Origin: Bacteroidales bacterium
GTDB taxonomy: Bacteria > Bacteroidota > Bacteroidia > Bacteroidales > Muribaculaceae
Length of the DNA: 64,000 nucleotides
Assembly: GCA_019416425.1 (NCBI GenBank)
Contig: DXXK01000095.1
Span: forward strand, 1 to 64,000
Direction of reading: 5' to 3'
Within the stretch, counting starts at the first letter, position 1, and each line of letters begins with the position of its first letter. Below are positions 33,778 to 43,377 of the stretch, piece after piece. A model generated the notes under the pieces. That model had not been told where the DNA came from and did no database searches. It worked only from the letters and a program-made list of their open reading frames with translations. The translations under genes were made by a program, and so were the position numbers.

Positions 33778-36240
33778 ATGTTTGCTGAAGTAATCCTTCC
33801 TTTGCCGCTATTTTCCACGTTTACGTACCTGATTCCGCCCGATATGGAGGAACGGATTCAGTCGGGAACGCGGGTGCTGGTCCAGTTCGGTCGTAAGAAA
33901 TTCTACACCGGACTCGTGACGCATGTCCATAACAACAAGCCTGAATATGAGGTTAAGGAGATTACCGAGGTCATGGATCCCACGCCCGTGGTTCGATATC
34001 CTCAGTTCAACCTTTGGAACTGGATCGCAGAGTACTACCTATGCAGCGTCGGCGAGGTCATGAAGGCCGCCATTCCTGCAGGTCTCAAACCGGAGAGCGA
34101 CACCTTCATCAGCCTTAACGAGGATGTCGAGGTGCAGGACGGTTTCAAGCTATCCGAGAGGCAGGCATTGGTCATGTCGCTGCTCCAGCATCAAGGCCGG
34201 ATGCGCATATCTGACATCGAGTCAATCCTTAAGATCAGGAACGCCACAAAAATCGTCACCTCACTCCTGGACGCCGATATCGTGAGCATCGACGAGCGGG
34301 TCGTGGAACGTTACCGTCCGCGCAAGGTCACCTTCGTGACTTTGACCATAGACCGCAACGACCAGGAAAGCCTCCATCGTTTCTTCGACATGGTTCACCG
34401 TTCGCAGAAGCAGGAGAAGATGCTTGTCACCTACCTGGACCTGAGTGACTGGATGCACGTACGCAATGATCTCAGGGACGTGACGCGAACCCAACTGACA
34501 GAAGCATCCGGATGCAACGCCGGAATCCTGCGCGCCCTGATCGAAAAGGGAATCTTGAAGGAGGAAAAACGTACCATCAACCGTTTTAATACCATGAATC
34601 GGGATCATGAGCCATGCCCCTCCCCTTTGACACCGGTCCAGCGTATCGCATTTGATTCAATCCTTCAGCAGTTCCGCGACAGTCACCCGGTGCTCCTGCA
34701 CGGAGTCACCGGAAGCGGAAAGACCGAGATATATTCCCACCTGATGGCTGCGTCGCTGCGCGACGGAAACCAGGTGCTCTACCTTGTTCCTGAAATCTCG
34801 CTGACCACCCAGCTGACCGACCGCCTGCGCAAGGTGTTCGGCAATAAGCTGATTGTGTATCACTCCAAATTCTCCGACAGCGAGCGTGTGGACATCTGGA
34901 AACGTTTGCTGAATTCCAACGAGCCTATCATTGTGCTGGGTGTCCGCTCCTCTGTGTTTCTGCCCTTTGCCCGTCTGGGACTGGTGATAATCGACGAGGA
35001 ACACGAGAGCAGTTACAAACAGTATGACCCGGCGCCACGCTACAATGCCCGCGACACGGCCATAGTCCTGGCATCCATGCATGGTGCCAAGGTCCTGTTA
35101 GGCTCCGCCACCCCGGCCATCGACACATATTATAAGGCTACCAACGGCAAGTTCGGACTCGTCGAGCTCTCCGAGCGTTACGAAGGTTCCGTACTGCCCG
35201 ACGTGGAGATTATCGACATGCGCCGACAGCGCAAGGAGAAAACCGTCAAGGGTATCCTGTCGTTGCCGTTGCGCAGGTCGATCCACGATGCCGTCGGGAA
35301 CGGCAGTCAGGCGATCGTGTTCCAGAACCGCCGTGGTTTCGCTCCGATGGTGGTCTGCGAGCAGTGCGGATGGGTCCCTAAATGCGAGAACTGCGATGTC
35401 TCGATGGTCTATCATAAGTCATCGGGACTGTTGCGATGCCATTACTGCGGTTACGTGCGCGTCCTCCCCTCGCTCTGCCCTGCCTGCGGTCAGAATTCCA
35501 TCGCAACCTACGGCTATGGTACCGAACGCATAGCCGAGGAAATCCACGAGGAATTCCCCGACCAGCGAATCTCGCGCATGGACCTGGACACCACCCGCAA
35601 CAAGGACGCGTACCAGGAGATAATCGAGGAATTCGCAAGTCATCGCACCGACATTCTGGTAGGCACGCAGATGATCTCCAAAGGCCTGGACTTCGACAAG
35701 GTCAGCGTAGTCGGAGTGGCCAACGCCGACACGCTGCTGAATTTCCCCGACTTCCGCAGCAACGAGCGGGCCTTCAATATGCTGGAACAAGTGGCCGGTC
35801 GTGCCGGTCGCCGCCGGGACAAGGGCCTTGTGTCCATCCAGACCACCAAGCCCGACGACCATGTGCTGGATTTTGTCCGCAAACATGACTACAAAGGATT
35901 CTACTCCACCGAAATCGCAGAACGCGAGAAGTACCGTTACCCGCCGTTCACCAAAGTAATCAACATATACTTCAAGCATAAGGATGCCGCGACCGTGGAC
36001 CGTCTGGCTGTGATGTACGCTCAGGAACTGCGGAAAATCTTCGGCGAACGTGTGCTCGGACCCGAGAAACCATTCGTCAGCCGGGTGGCCCTGTGGTATC
36101 TGCAGTGCATCATGCTCAAGGTGGAATCAAACGCCTCGATGAAGAAAGTCAAGGACCTGCTCCATCAGCTGTACGGGCGGCTGGCTAATCTACCGGATAT
36201 GAGGAGCGCGGTGCTCTATTACGACGTCGACCCCTCCTAA
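33778..36240 (+). CDS. priA: Primosomal protein N' (replication restart helicase PriA)
   Basis: PriA recognises stalled forks and reloads the replisome. The 820-residue protein has the N-terminal DNA-binding domain (MFAEVILPLPLFSTFTYLIP), helicase Walker A GVTGSGKT (309-316), the DEEH box (VIIDEEHESSYKQ) and the zinc-binding pairs (CEQCG, CENC, CHYCG, CPACG: eight Cys). All helicase motifs are intact. The start matches the family's N-terminus, and there is almost no room for an untranslated leader. bioA follows after 10 nt. Confidence 0.96.
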   Translation: MFAEVILPLPLFSTFTYLIPPDMEERIQSGTRVLVQFGRKKFYTGLVTHVHNNKPEYEVKEITEVMDPTPVVRYPQFNLWNWIAEYYLCSVGEVMKAAIPAGLKPESDTFISLNEDVEVQDGFKLSERQALVMSLLQHQGRMRISDIESILKIRNATKIVTSLLDADIVSIDERVVERYRPRKVTFVTLTIDRNDQESLHRFFDMVHRSQKQEKMLVTYLDLSDWMHVRNDLRDVTRTQLTEASGCNAGILRALIEKGILKEEKRTINRFNTMNRDHEPCPSPLTPVQRIAFDSILQQFRDSHPVLLHGVTGSGKTEIYSHLMAASLRDGNQVLYLVPEISLTTQLTDRLRKVFGNKLIVYHSKFSDSERVDIWKRLLNSNEPIIVLGVRSSVFLPFARLGLVIIDEEHESSYKQYDPAPRYNARDTAIVLASMHGAKVLLGSATPAIDTYYKATNGKFGLVELSERYEGSVLPDVEIIDMRRQRKEKTVKGILSLPLRRSIHDAVGNGSQAIVFQNRRGFAPMVVCEQCGWVPKCENCDVSMVYHKSSGLLRCHYCGYVRVLPSLCPACGQNSIATYGYGTERIAEEIHEEFPDQRISRMDLDTTRNKDAYQEIIEEFASHRTDILVGTQMISKGLDFDKVSVVGVANADTLLNFPDFRSNERAFNMLEQVAGRAGRRRDKGLVSIQTTKPDDHVLDFVRKHDYKGFYSTEIAEREKYRYPPFTKVINIYFKHKDAATVDRLAVMYAQELRKIFGERVLGPEKPFVSRVALWYLQCIMLKVESNASMKKVKDLLHQLYGRLANLPDMRSAVLYYDVDPS

Positions 36241-36250
36241 ACCGACAATC

Positions 36251-37537
36251 ATGAAAGATACGAACCCCAATTTTGACCAATTCGACAGGGAGCACCTGTG
36301 GCATCCCTACACATCGACACACAATCCTCTCCCCACATACAAGGTAAAAAGCGCCGATGGTGCCGTAATAACGTTGGAGGACGGCACCCAGTTGATCGAC
36401 GGCATGTCGTCATGGTGGTGCGTGATCCATGGCTACAACCATCCGGTGCTGAACCAGGCTGCCCGCGACCAGCTGGACCGTATGTCGCATGTCATGTTCG
36501 GAGGATTCACCCACCAGCCTGCCGTTGATTTGGGCAAGCTGCTCCTCTCCATCCTGCCTCCGTCAATGGAGCATATATTCTACGCCGACTCCGGTTCCGT
36601 AGCCACCGAGGTCGCAATGAAGATGGCGGTGCAGGCCCACGACAATCCCCGCAAGACCGATTTTGCCACTATCCGCAGCGGATATCACGGCGACACATGG
36701 AACGCCATGTCGGTGTGCGACCCCGTCACCGGCATGCACGGTGCGTTCGGTCCCGCACTCCCCATCCGCTATTTCGCTCCCGCTCCTCAATGCCGATTTG
36801 ACGACGAGTGGAATCCTGCCGATTTCGAGCCGATGCGCAAGCTGCTCACCGAGCATTCAGATTCACTTGCAGCCGTTATCCTTGAGCCCATCGTCCAGGG
36901 TGCCGGCGGAATGCGCTTCTATCATCCGCAATATCTGCGCGAGCTGCGTGCCGAATGCGACCGCCTCGGAATCCTGCTGATTTTCGACGAGATCGCGACC
37001 GGATTCGGACGCACCGGCAAACTGTTCGCTTGGGAACATGCAGGCGTCGAGCCTGACATCATGCTGATAGGCAAGGCCATAACAGGAGGTTACATGACGT
37101 TCAGCGCTGTGGCTACCTCACATCGCGTGGCCGATATGATCAGCAATTCTCAGTCCGGCGTGATGATGCACGGCCCCACGTTCATGGGCAATCCGTTGGC
37201 ATGCGCCATCGCATTGGCTTCCACAAGGCTACTCCTCGAATCGCCATGGCAGGATCGCATCCGGCATCTGGAGGAGCTCATGAAGGAGCAACTCGAGCCT
37301 GCCCGTAGCCGCGACTATGTCACGGATGTCCGCGTCCTGGGCGGTATCGGTGTGATTCAGAGCAAAGAACCGGTCGATTTAGGCGTATTCCAGCGTAAAT
37401 GCGTGGAACGAGGCGTCTGGATCCGTCCGTTTGGCTTGAACAACTATATCATGCCTCCATACATGGCTGTAAGCGACGAGCAGATCATAACACTCTGCGA
37501 ATCGCTGATCGCCATTCTTGACGAAATGCATGCCTGA
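36251..37537 (+). CDS. bioA: Adenosylmethionine-8-amino-7-oxononanoate aminotransferase
   Basis: BioA transfers the amino group of S-adenosylmethionine to KAPA to give DAPA, using pyridoxal phosphate (Lys275 in IGKAITGGYM). The HLWHPYTS start and the SWWCVIHGYNHP motif are specific to BioA within class III aminotransferases. The 428-residue length fits. Its stop shares a base with the bioF start (TGATG), so translation is coupled. Confidence 0.96.
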   Translation: MKDTNPNFDQFDREHLWHPYTSTHNPLPTYKVKSADGAVITLEDGTQLIDGMSSWWCVIHGYNHPVLNQAARDQLDRMSHVMFGGFTHQPAVDLGKLLLSILPPSMEHIFYADSGSVATEVAMKMAVQAHDNPRKTDFATIRSGYHGDTWNAMSVCDPVTGMHGAFGPALPIRYFAPAPQCRFDDEWNPADFEPMRKLLTEHSDSLAAVILEPIVQGAGGMRFYHPQYLRELRAECDRLGILLIFDEIATGFGRTGKLFAWEHAGVEPDIMLIGKAITGGYMTFSAVATSHRVADMISNSQSGVMMHGPTFMGNPLACAIALASTRLLLESPWQDRIRHLEELMKEQLEPARSRDYVTDVRVLGGIGVIQSKEPVDLGVFQRKCVERGVWIRPFGLNNYIMPPYMAVSDEQIITLCESLIAILDEMHA

Positions 37538-38661
37538 TGGATAGATACGGTTCATATCGTAGGATTCTGGACGAACTGCAGTCCGAGGCGCGCAGACGCG
37601 TCATTCCAAGCCACCGTCATTACGGCGACTGGCTGGACCTGTGCAGCAACGACTATATGGGCCTGAGCCGCTTCGACACTGAGTTGAAACAGGATTTCCT
37701 GGCCCGTTTCGCCGATGCCGCCTTTTCCGCCTCGGCTTCACGGCTGCTGGCGCTGAACCAGTCCACACACAATCTGCTTGAGGAGAAATTCGAAGGTCTA
37801 TATGGCAATCCGGCGCTGCTATTCAATTCCGGTTACCATGCCAACACTGGCATCATTTCGGCATTGAATATCAATGACACCCTGTTCGTCGCCGACAAAC
37901 TCATACATGCATCCATGATCGACGGTCTGGTCCAGGGCCGCTGTCAGTTCAAGCGGTTTCCACATAACGATATTGCTGCTGTCACAAGGATTCTGGAGAA
38001 GGAATCATCCGGCCATGACCACATCGTGATACTGGTGGAGTCAATCTACAGCATGGACGGCGACAAAGCTCCGTTGCGGGAGCTTGTTGCCCTCCGCGAC
38101 CGTTATCAGAACGTGCTTTTGTATGTCGACGAGGCTCATGCCTTTGGCGTACGAGGCGCCCGAGGACTTGGTCTTTGCGAGGAACTCGATTTGCTGCGGA
38201 AGGTCGATATCCTGATCGGCACATTGGGCAAAGCCGCCTATTCGGCCGGGGCTTTCTGCATCGTGCCGCAGGCGCTGAAGGACTACCTGATAAACTTCGC
38301 CCGCAGTTTCATATTCTCTACCGCCTTGCCTCCGGCCAACATCGCCTGGAGTATCGTCACCATCGACCGTCTGCTGACTATGAACGGTGACCGGGAATAT
38401 CTGAAGGCTTTGTCCCGCAAGGTTCATGAACGCCTGGACGGTACCGATAACGATACTCCGATAGTGCCTATCCATATCGGCGATGCCGCAAATGCCGTCG
38501 CCGTGTCCCGTCGGCTTGCCGATGACGGAATCCTGGCTTTGCCTATCCGCCGCCCTACAGTCCCTCCCGGCACGGAACGTATCCGTGTTTCATTGAACGC
38601 AGGGTTGACACATGCCGATATCGACCGTCTGTATAACTCCATTGAAGCCGTGAAGATATGA
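37537..38661 (+). CDS. bioF: 8-amino-7-oxononanoate synthase
   Basis: BioF condenses pimeloyl-ACP with alanine to make KAPA, with pyridoxal phosphate on Lys232 (GTLGKAAYSAGAF). The YVDEAHAFGVRGARGLG motif holds the Asp and His that grip the cofactor. The 374-residue size is typical. It overlaps both neighbours (1 nt with bioA, 4 nt with the bioG/bioC fusion), giving a tight cassette. Confidence 0.95.
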   Translation: MDRYGSYRRILDELQSEARRRVIPSHRHYGDWLDLCSNDYMGLSRFDTELKQDFLARFADAAFSASASRLLALNQSTHNLLEEKFEGLYGNPALLFNSGYHANTGIISALNINDTLFVADKLIHASMIDGLVQGRCQFKRFPHNDIAAVTRILEKESSGHDHIVILVESIYSMDGDKAPLRELVALRDRYQNVLLYVDEAHAFGVRGARGLGLCEELDLLRKVDILIGTLGKAAYSAGAFCIVPQALKDYLINFARSFIFSTALPPANIAWSIVTIDRLLTMNGDREYLKALSRKVHERLDGTDNDTPIVPIHIGDAANAVAVSRRLADDGILALPIRRPTVPPGTERIRVSLNAGLTHADIDRLYNSIEAVKI

Positions 38662-40019
38662 TACTCAAATTCCTGCGCAAGAACAACAACCGACGCCTGA
38701 TCCTGATATTTACAGGTTGGGGTACCGGACCTGAATTATATACCCGCGTGGATATCCCCGGCTGGGATGTCGCCGTGGCTTTCCGCATCGACGGCAAACC
38801 GCTGGACCCGGCCAAACTGGATGGATATTATACCATCTATCTGTTCGCCTGGTCGTTGGGAGTATATATGGCGGACCTGAAACTGCCGCCGGAACGGATC
38901 ACCAAGGCTTTCGCCATCAACGGCACCGTGGCGCCCGTTCATGACGATTACGGCATACCCGTGGCCATATTCCGGGGAACCGCCGATAACCTCGACCCGC
39001 GAAACCTGACCAAGTTCCGCCGCCGGACCATGCCCGACAGCGAAACCTTCAGGCGGCTGTTCCCGGAGGAAGGCTCGCCGCTGATGTGCCGATGCCTGGC
39101 GTCGCAGTTGTATGATGTGATGGATATGCTGGACGGATCGGAAGGCAAGCCGCGACTGCAGTGGACTCGCGCATATATCGGTACGCGCGACCGGATATTC
39201 CCTCCCGACAATATGAGGAAGGCCTGGAGCCTCGCCCCCGAGGTGGAGATCATCGAATCGGAAGACACTCATTTCATGGATATTCCTTCCATAATCCGCA
39301 GCGTCATCGCCGATACCGACAAGGTCTCGGCCCGTTTCAGCAAGGCGGCGGCAACCTATGACTCGCATGCCATACCGCAGAAAATGACCGCGGTGCATCT
39401 CGCATCCATGCTTCGTGGCTTCGTTAATTCCGCTGACGTACATAATGTCTTGGAAATCGGTCCGGGCACTGGATTCCTGACAAGGTACTGGAGCAGCTTC
39501 CTGACGCCTGACCATATTGATTTCGTAGACATTACAAGAGTCGGTCCGTTCGACACTCCGGGACACGCTGACTATCATGTGGCCGATGCCGAGGCATGGG
39601 TAGCCGACCGCAACGGTGCTGACGGCAGATACGACCTGATTGTATCGTCATCAGTCATACAGTGGTTCGCCGATATTCCTCGGTTTCTGGACAACTGCGC
39701 CGCCATACTGAATCCCGGCGGCATACTGGCCATATCCACATTCGCGCCCGGTAATCTGTCAGAACTGGATGCACTGCGTCCCGCTCCTCTGCTGTACCCC
39801 TCACTGACGAAACTCCGTGAATCGGTTGCCGGCAACTTCGATGTGCTGGCCTCCAACAGCTTCACCATATGCATGGAATTCGAAAACCGGCGGCACCTGA
39901 TGATGCATCTGAAGCATACAGGTGTCGCCGGATCAGCGGCGCAGCCAAAGGTCGCTCCCTTGACCGATATCTCAACTCTCACCTATCGTCCCGTATTCCT
40001 TCTGGCACGCAGGAAGTAA
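38658..40019 (+). CDS. Fused pimeloyl-ACP methyl ester esterase (BioG) and malonyl-ACP O-methyltransferase (BioC)
   Basis: Residues 1-215 resemble BioG (DUF452): the TGWG motif, the nucleophile Ser66 in AWSLG, and later GTRDRIFPP (Asp178) and EDTHFMD (His205), which complete a plausible triad. Residues 220-453 are a SAM methyltransferase like BioC with VLEIGPGTGFL (264-274), DYHVADAEAW and SSSVIQWF. Together they would open and close the pimelate route: BioC methylates malonyl-ACP to disguise it for fatty-acid elongation, and BioG removes the methyl after chain growth. This fusion is known in the phylum. It overlaps bioF by 4 nt. Confidence 0.9.
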   Translation: MILKFLRKNNNRRLILIFTGWGTGPELYTRVDIPGWDVAVAFRIDGKPLDPAKLDGYYTIYLFAWSLGVYMADLKLPPERITKAFAINGTVAPVHDDYGIPVAIFRGTADNLDPRNLTKFRRRTMPDSETFRRLFPEEGSPLMCRCLASQLYDVMDMLDGSEGKPRLQWTRAYIGTRDRIFPPDNMRKAWSLAPEVEIIESEDTHFMDIPSIIRSVIADTDKVSARFSKAAATYDSHAIPQKMTAVHLASMLRGFVNSADVHNVLEIGPGTGFLTRYWSSFLTPDHIDFVDITRVGPFDTPGHADYHVADAEAWVADRNGADGRYDLIVSSSVIQWFADIPRFLDNCAAILNPGGILAISTFAPGNLSELDALRPAPLLYPSLTKLRESVAGNFDVLASNSFTICMEFENRRHLMMHLKHTGVAGSAAQPKVAPLTDISTLTYRPVFLLARRK

Positions 40020-40024
40020 TATTT

Positions 40025-42448
40025 TCAGAATTCCATTACAATCTCGCCACCGGCGGGAATCGTGACTTTACGGTTCTCGCCGTTGACTTTCACAATGGTC
40101 TTTGCGCCCTTTTCCGAACGTAAGCGGGCTGTCTTCACTTTGCCGTCGTGCCACCGGATGTCGGTCTCTATGCCGCCACGGGCTCGCAGCCCCTTGACGC
40201 TGCCCTCCTTCCACTGTTCAGGAAGTGCCGGAAGCAGTGTGATGGTCTCGGATGTGGACTGCATCAGCATCTCGGCGACGCCAGCAGTGCCTCCGAAGTT
40301 GCCGTCGATCTGGAACGGAGCGTGGGCGTCAAGCAGGTTCGGATATGTTCCTCCGCCGCGACGTGCATCATCGCCCTTGTAGTTGTCGGGACTTACATAG
40401 TTCAACAGCGTGCGGTAGGTCTTGTATGCGTTGGCGGCGTCCTTGAACCGTGCGAACAGGTTCACGCGCCAGCCTGTACTCCAGCCTGTAGTCTTGTCGC
40501 CCTTCAGCTCCAGTGTCTTTTCCGCGGCTTCGATCAGCTCGGGATTGGCCTCCGGAGTGATGTGACGGCCGGGATATACGCCATACAGATGTGACTGATG
40601 ACGGTGCCAGGGCTCGTTGTCTTCCCAGTCGTAGTACCATTCCTGAAGGTTGCCCTTCTTTCCTATCTTATAGGGATGCAGTTTTTTCAACGTCTTGTCG
40701 ATGCGCTTCACGAGCTGCTTGTCTATGTTCAGCTCCTTGGCCGCGTCGCGCGTGTCCATCAGGCACTGGCGGATCATCGCCAGGTCGGCCGTACCGCCGT
40801 AAAGAGTGGCTCCGTGATATCCCTTATCGGTAATGTAGACGTTCTCGGGACTTGACGCTGGCGCGGTGATCAGCTCGCCGTCCTTCTCGACCAGCCAGTC
40901 CAGCGCGAACATAGCCGCGCCCTTCAACGCCGGATAGTCGCGCTTCAGGTCCTCCTTGTTCTTTGTGAACATATAGTGGTCCCAGATATGCGAGGCAAGC
41001 CATGCGCTGCCCATGTACCAGTTGGCCCATACCGGATCACCGGTCTTGAGTCCCACAGGATTCGTCAGCGCCCAGATGTCGGAGTTGTGGCCTGCCGCCC
41101 AGCCTCCGTTGTCCACACCAAGATAGTCACGGGCGGTGACCTGGCCTGTCGTCTTTCCCGCCATGTTGCCTATGAACTTCAGCAACGGCTGGTGAAACTC
41201 GCTCAGATTCGTGGTCTCGGCCGGCCAGTAATTCTCCTCCAGGTTGATGTTTACGGTGTAGTTGCTGCTCCACGGCGGAAGGAGATATTCGTTCCAGAGT
41301 CCCTGTAGATTTGCGGGAACGCCGGGGGTTCTCGACGATGAAATCATCAGATAGCGGCCATACTGGAAGTAGAGTTCCTCCAGGTCGGGATTGGCCTGAC
41401 CCTTGTCGTTGTACTGCAGCAGCTGCACATCGGTCGGCAATGCCGCGATGTCCGGCGCCGTCTGGCCGAAGTCTATCTGCACACGGTCGAAGTATTTCTT
41501 ATAGTCCTGGTTATGACGCGTCCATATCTCGTCATAGCTATGCGTCATGGCCTGGTTCAGACGGTTGCGGGCTATGCGCTTGTAGTCCTTGCCCTCGGTG
41601 GCAGGGTTCTTGTCGTAACCGTTGAAGCTTGTGGCGTTGGTCACATACAGCGTCAGGGTCTTTACGCCCGTGGCCTTCAGACGTCCTCCGACAGTGGCGT
41701 CGATCTTGCCGCCGTCGTTCACAGCCTTGAGCAGAGTGTTGAACCGGGTTCCCCTGTCCGGGTCGAAATAGTTTCCTTTCGGGTCGCCCGTATAACTCGG
41801 CATGCCGAAGTAGGGAGCATATCCCACCGAGGAGATTTCGGTTCCTTTGGCGGCAGCCTCATGCGGCAGCTGCGAGTCGAGCCATATCACGGCATCCATT
41901 CCGGCCGGATCCTTGGTGGAGATCCTCGCCACGATGACCGAGTCGGGGGCCGAGGCGAAATATTCAGTCTCCACCGGATAGCCGTTGACGGAATATCCTG
42001 CCGAAGCCTTGGAGTTGGCGATGTCGAGCTCGCGGTGATATCCCTCGGTGTCACATGCCTTGCGGTTCAGGTAGTCCACGTTCAGCGTTCCAAGAGGCAT
42101 GTAGTTGTTCGTGTAGTAACCCTGGACCTTGTGCGACAGCGAGTCGGCGGCGCGGTAGTCCTCGCGCTCAAGCGCGGCGCGTATCTCCGGTATGGCCTTG
42201 TAGGCTTCCGGATCGTAAGCCTCGGGACGCGGTTCGCCGCTCCACAGCGTTATGTCGTTCAGCGACAGCCGTTCGCAGGTCTCGTCGCCGTAGACAATAG
42301 CTCCGATATTGCCGTTGCCTATCACCAGTGCCTCCTCGAAGTAATTGGCCGGACGGTCGTACCTTAGCGTCAGGTCATTCGCCGTGGCTGTCACTGCCAA
42401 CATCCCTCCGACAATCGTCACTCCACTCAGTAGCGTCTTGCAATTCAT
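40025..42448 (-). CDS. Glycoside hydrolase family 95, alpha-L-fucosidase-like
   Basis: An 807-residue secreted enzyme (signal peptide, VTATA-NDL near residue 23) of family GH95, which includes inverting 1,2-alpha-L-fucosidases and some galactosidases. The N-terminal ANYFEEALVIGNGNIGAIVYG is typical. The catalytic residues seen in characterised members align: Asn400 and Asn402 (NYTVNINLEENYW), Glu535 (ASSPEN) and Asp715 (FQIDGNFGG). A host-glycan target is likely in a gut bacterium. No susC/susD pair or sulfatase is nearby, so it is not in a standard utilisation locus. It ends 5 nt from the convergent bioG/bioC stop. Confidence 0.9.
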   Translation of the reverse strand: MNCKTLLSGVTIVGGMLAVTATANDLTLRYDRPANYFEEALVIGNGNIGAIVYGDETCERLSLNDITLWSGEPRPEAYDPEAYKAIPEIRAALEREDYRAADSLSHKVQGYYTNNYMPLGTLNVDYLNRKACDTEGYHRELDIANSKASAGYSVNGYPVETEYFASAPDSVIVARISTKDPAGMDAVIWLDSQLPHEAAAKGTEISSVGYAPYFGMPSYTGDPKGNYFDPDRGTRFNTLLKAVNDGGKIDATVGGRLKATGVKTLTLYVTNATSFNGYDKNPATEGKDYKRIARNRLNQAMTHSYDEIWTRHNQDYKKYFDRVQIDFGQTAPDIAALPTDVQLLQYNDKGQANPDLEELYFQYGRYLMISSSRTPGVPANLQGLWNEYLLPPWSSNYTVNINLEENYWPAETTNLSEFHQPLLKFIGNMAGKTTGQVTARDYLGVDNGGWAAGHNSDIWALTNPVGLKTGDPVWANWYMGSAWLASHIWDHYMFTKNKEDLKRDYPALKGAAMFALDWLVEKDGELITAPASSPENVYITDKGYHGATLYGGTADLAMIRQCLMDTRDAAKELNIDKQLVKRIDKTLKKLHPYKIGKKGNLQEWYYDWEDNEPWHRHQSHLYGVYPGRHITPEANPELIEAAEKTLELKGDKTTGWSTGWRVNLFARFKDAANAYKTYRTLLNYVSPDNYKGDDARRGGGTYPNLLDAHAPFQIDGNFGGTAGVAEMLMQSTSETITLLPALPEQWKEGSVKGLRARGGIETDIRWHDGKVKTARLRSEKGAKTIVKVNGENRKVTIPAGGEIVMEF

Positions 42449-42502
42449 ATCGTAGTGTCTTTTTGATTTCTAAGGTCAATATGTGTTCTGATCAAGATGT
42501 TT

Positions 42503-42547
42503 ATTTAAAAAATAAACCCGTTGCAAACATATGTCTGCAACGAGTTT
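42503..42547 (-). terminator. Rho-independent terminator of tRNA-Ser
   Basis: On the minus strand a long stem (AAACTCGTTGCA pairing TGCAACGGGTTT with one mismatch, 42514-42547) is followed by TTTATTTTTTAAAT. It lies just after the tRNA-Ser 3' end. Confidence 0.8.
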
Positions 42548-42555
42548 GCTTCAAG

Positions 42556-42640
42556 CGGAAAGAGAGGGATTCGAACCCCCGGAGGTGTTAGCCTCAACGG
42601 TTTTCAAGACCGTCGCAATCGACCACTCTGCCATCTTTCC
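42556..42640 (-). tRNA. tRNA-Ser (TGA anticodon)
   Basis: An 85-nt cloverleaf on the minus strand: acceptor GGAAAGA/TCTTTCC, anticodon stem ACGGT/ACCGT around loop CTTGAAA, a long variable arm typical of serine tRNA, T-arm GGGGG/CCCTC-type pairing, and discriminator G. TGA reads UCA and related codons. Confidence 0.93.
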
Positions 42641-42653
42641 TGTTTTGCGATTG

Positions 42654-42685
42654 CAAAAGTAGTAAAAATTTTCCATTCGGCCAAA
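42654..42685 (-). promoter_or_regulatory. Promoter of tRNA-Ser
   Basis: On the minus strand TTTG (42682-42685), a 20-nt spacer and TACTTTTG (42654-42661), ending 13 nt before the tRNA. It matches the consensus at both boxes. Confidence 0.8.
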
Positions 42686-42870
42686 TCCTATGACATTTCG
42701 CATCTAAAATCATTATCCTTCATGTCCGATTTGTAAAAATAATGAAATTTATTTGCATATTTGTAAATATTGAACTATTTTTGAATTTGATTATCGAAGC
42801 CGCAAGGGTTCGGGTCATTATTCCGCATGGAGTAATTACATCAATAGATATAAACAAAAACAGACAGGAT

Positions 42871-43368
42871 ATGAAACTGACACTCCGTACTATTCTCGCA
42901 GTCATGGCATTGGCGATGACCGCACTGTGCGCCTCCGCTCAACTCCCCTCCGTCCAGCTCAAGGATCTGGCCGGCAATCCGGTGGACACCAGCACGCTGG
43001 GCAACGACGGCAAGCCCTTCATCATCGACTTCTGGGCCACGTGGTGCAAACCCTGTGTCCGCGAGCTCAAGGCCATCCATGAGGTCTACCCCGACTGGGT
43101 CGAGGAAACCGGTGTGAAGGTCTACGCCATCTCCACCGATGACGCTCAGAACGCCTTCAAGGTCAAGGCTTTCGCCGAGAAGCAAGGTTGGGAGTACGAA
43201 ATCCTTCTGGATCCCAACAGCGACTTCGCCCACGCCATGGGAGCCAGCAATGTCCCTCATACCGTCCTGCTTGACGGCAACGGGAAGGTGGTAGAGAGCC
43301 ATGCCGGCTACACCGACGGCTCCGAGGAACATCTGATTGAACAGGTCCGTAAGCTCATCTCCAAATAA
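42871..43368 (+). CDS. TlpA-like periplasmic thiol-disulfide reductase
   Basis: A 165-residue exported thioredoxin-fold protein: signal peptide ending near CASA-QLP, then IIDFWATWCKPCVRELK with the CxxC active site (WCKPC) and the cis-Pro loop NVPHTVLL. It should reduce disulfides outside the cytoplasm. I start at the ATG at 42871, since the longer frame upstream is AT-rich and unlike the family. It leads a run with a barrel, an Omp28-like lipoprotein and a Cys-bearing secreted protein. The spacing to the next gene is 9 nt. Confidence 0.9.
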   Translation: MKLTLRTILAVMALAMTALCASAQLPSVQLKDLAGNPVDTSTLGNDGKPFIIDFWATWCKPCVRELKAIHEVYPDWVEETGVKVYAISTDDAQNAFKVKAFAEKQGWEYEILLDPNSDFAHAMGASNVPHTVLLDGNGKVVESHAGYTDGSEEHLIEQVRKLISK

Positions 43369-43377
43369 CATCCCGTC

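Noticed and set aside
42742..42870. 43-codon N-terminal extension of the TlpA-like protein
   Set aside because: It would bury a good signal peptide inside the protein, and the codons are AT-rich intergenic type.
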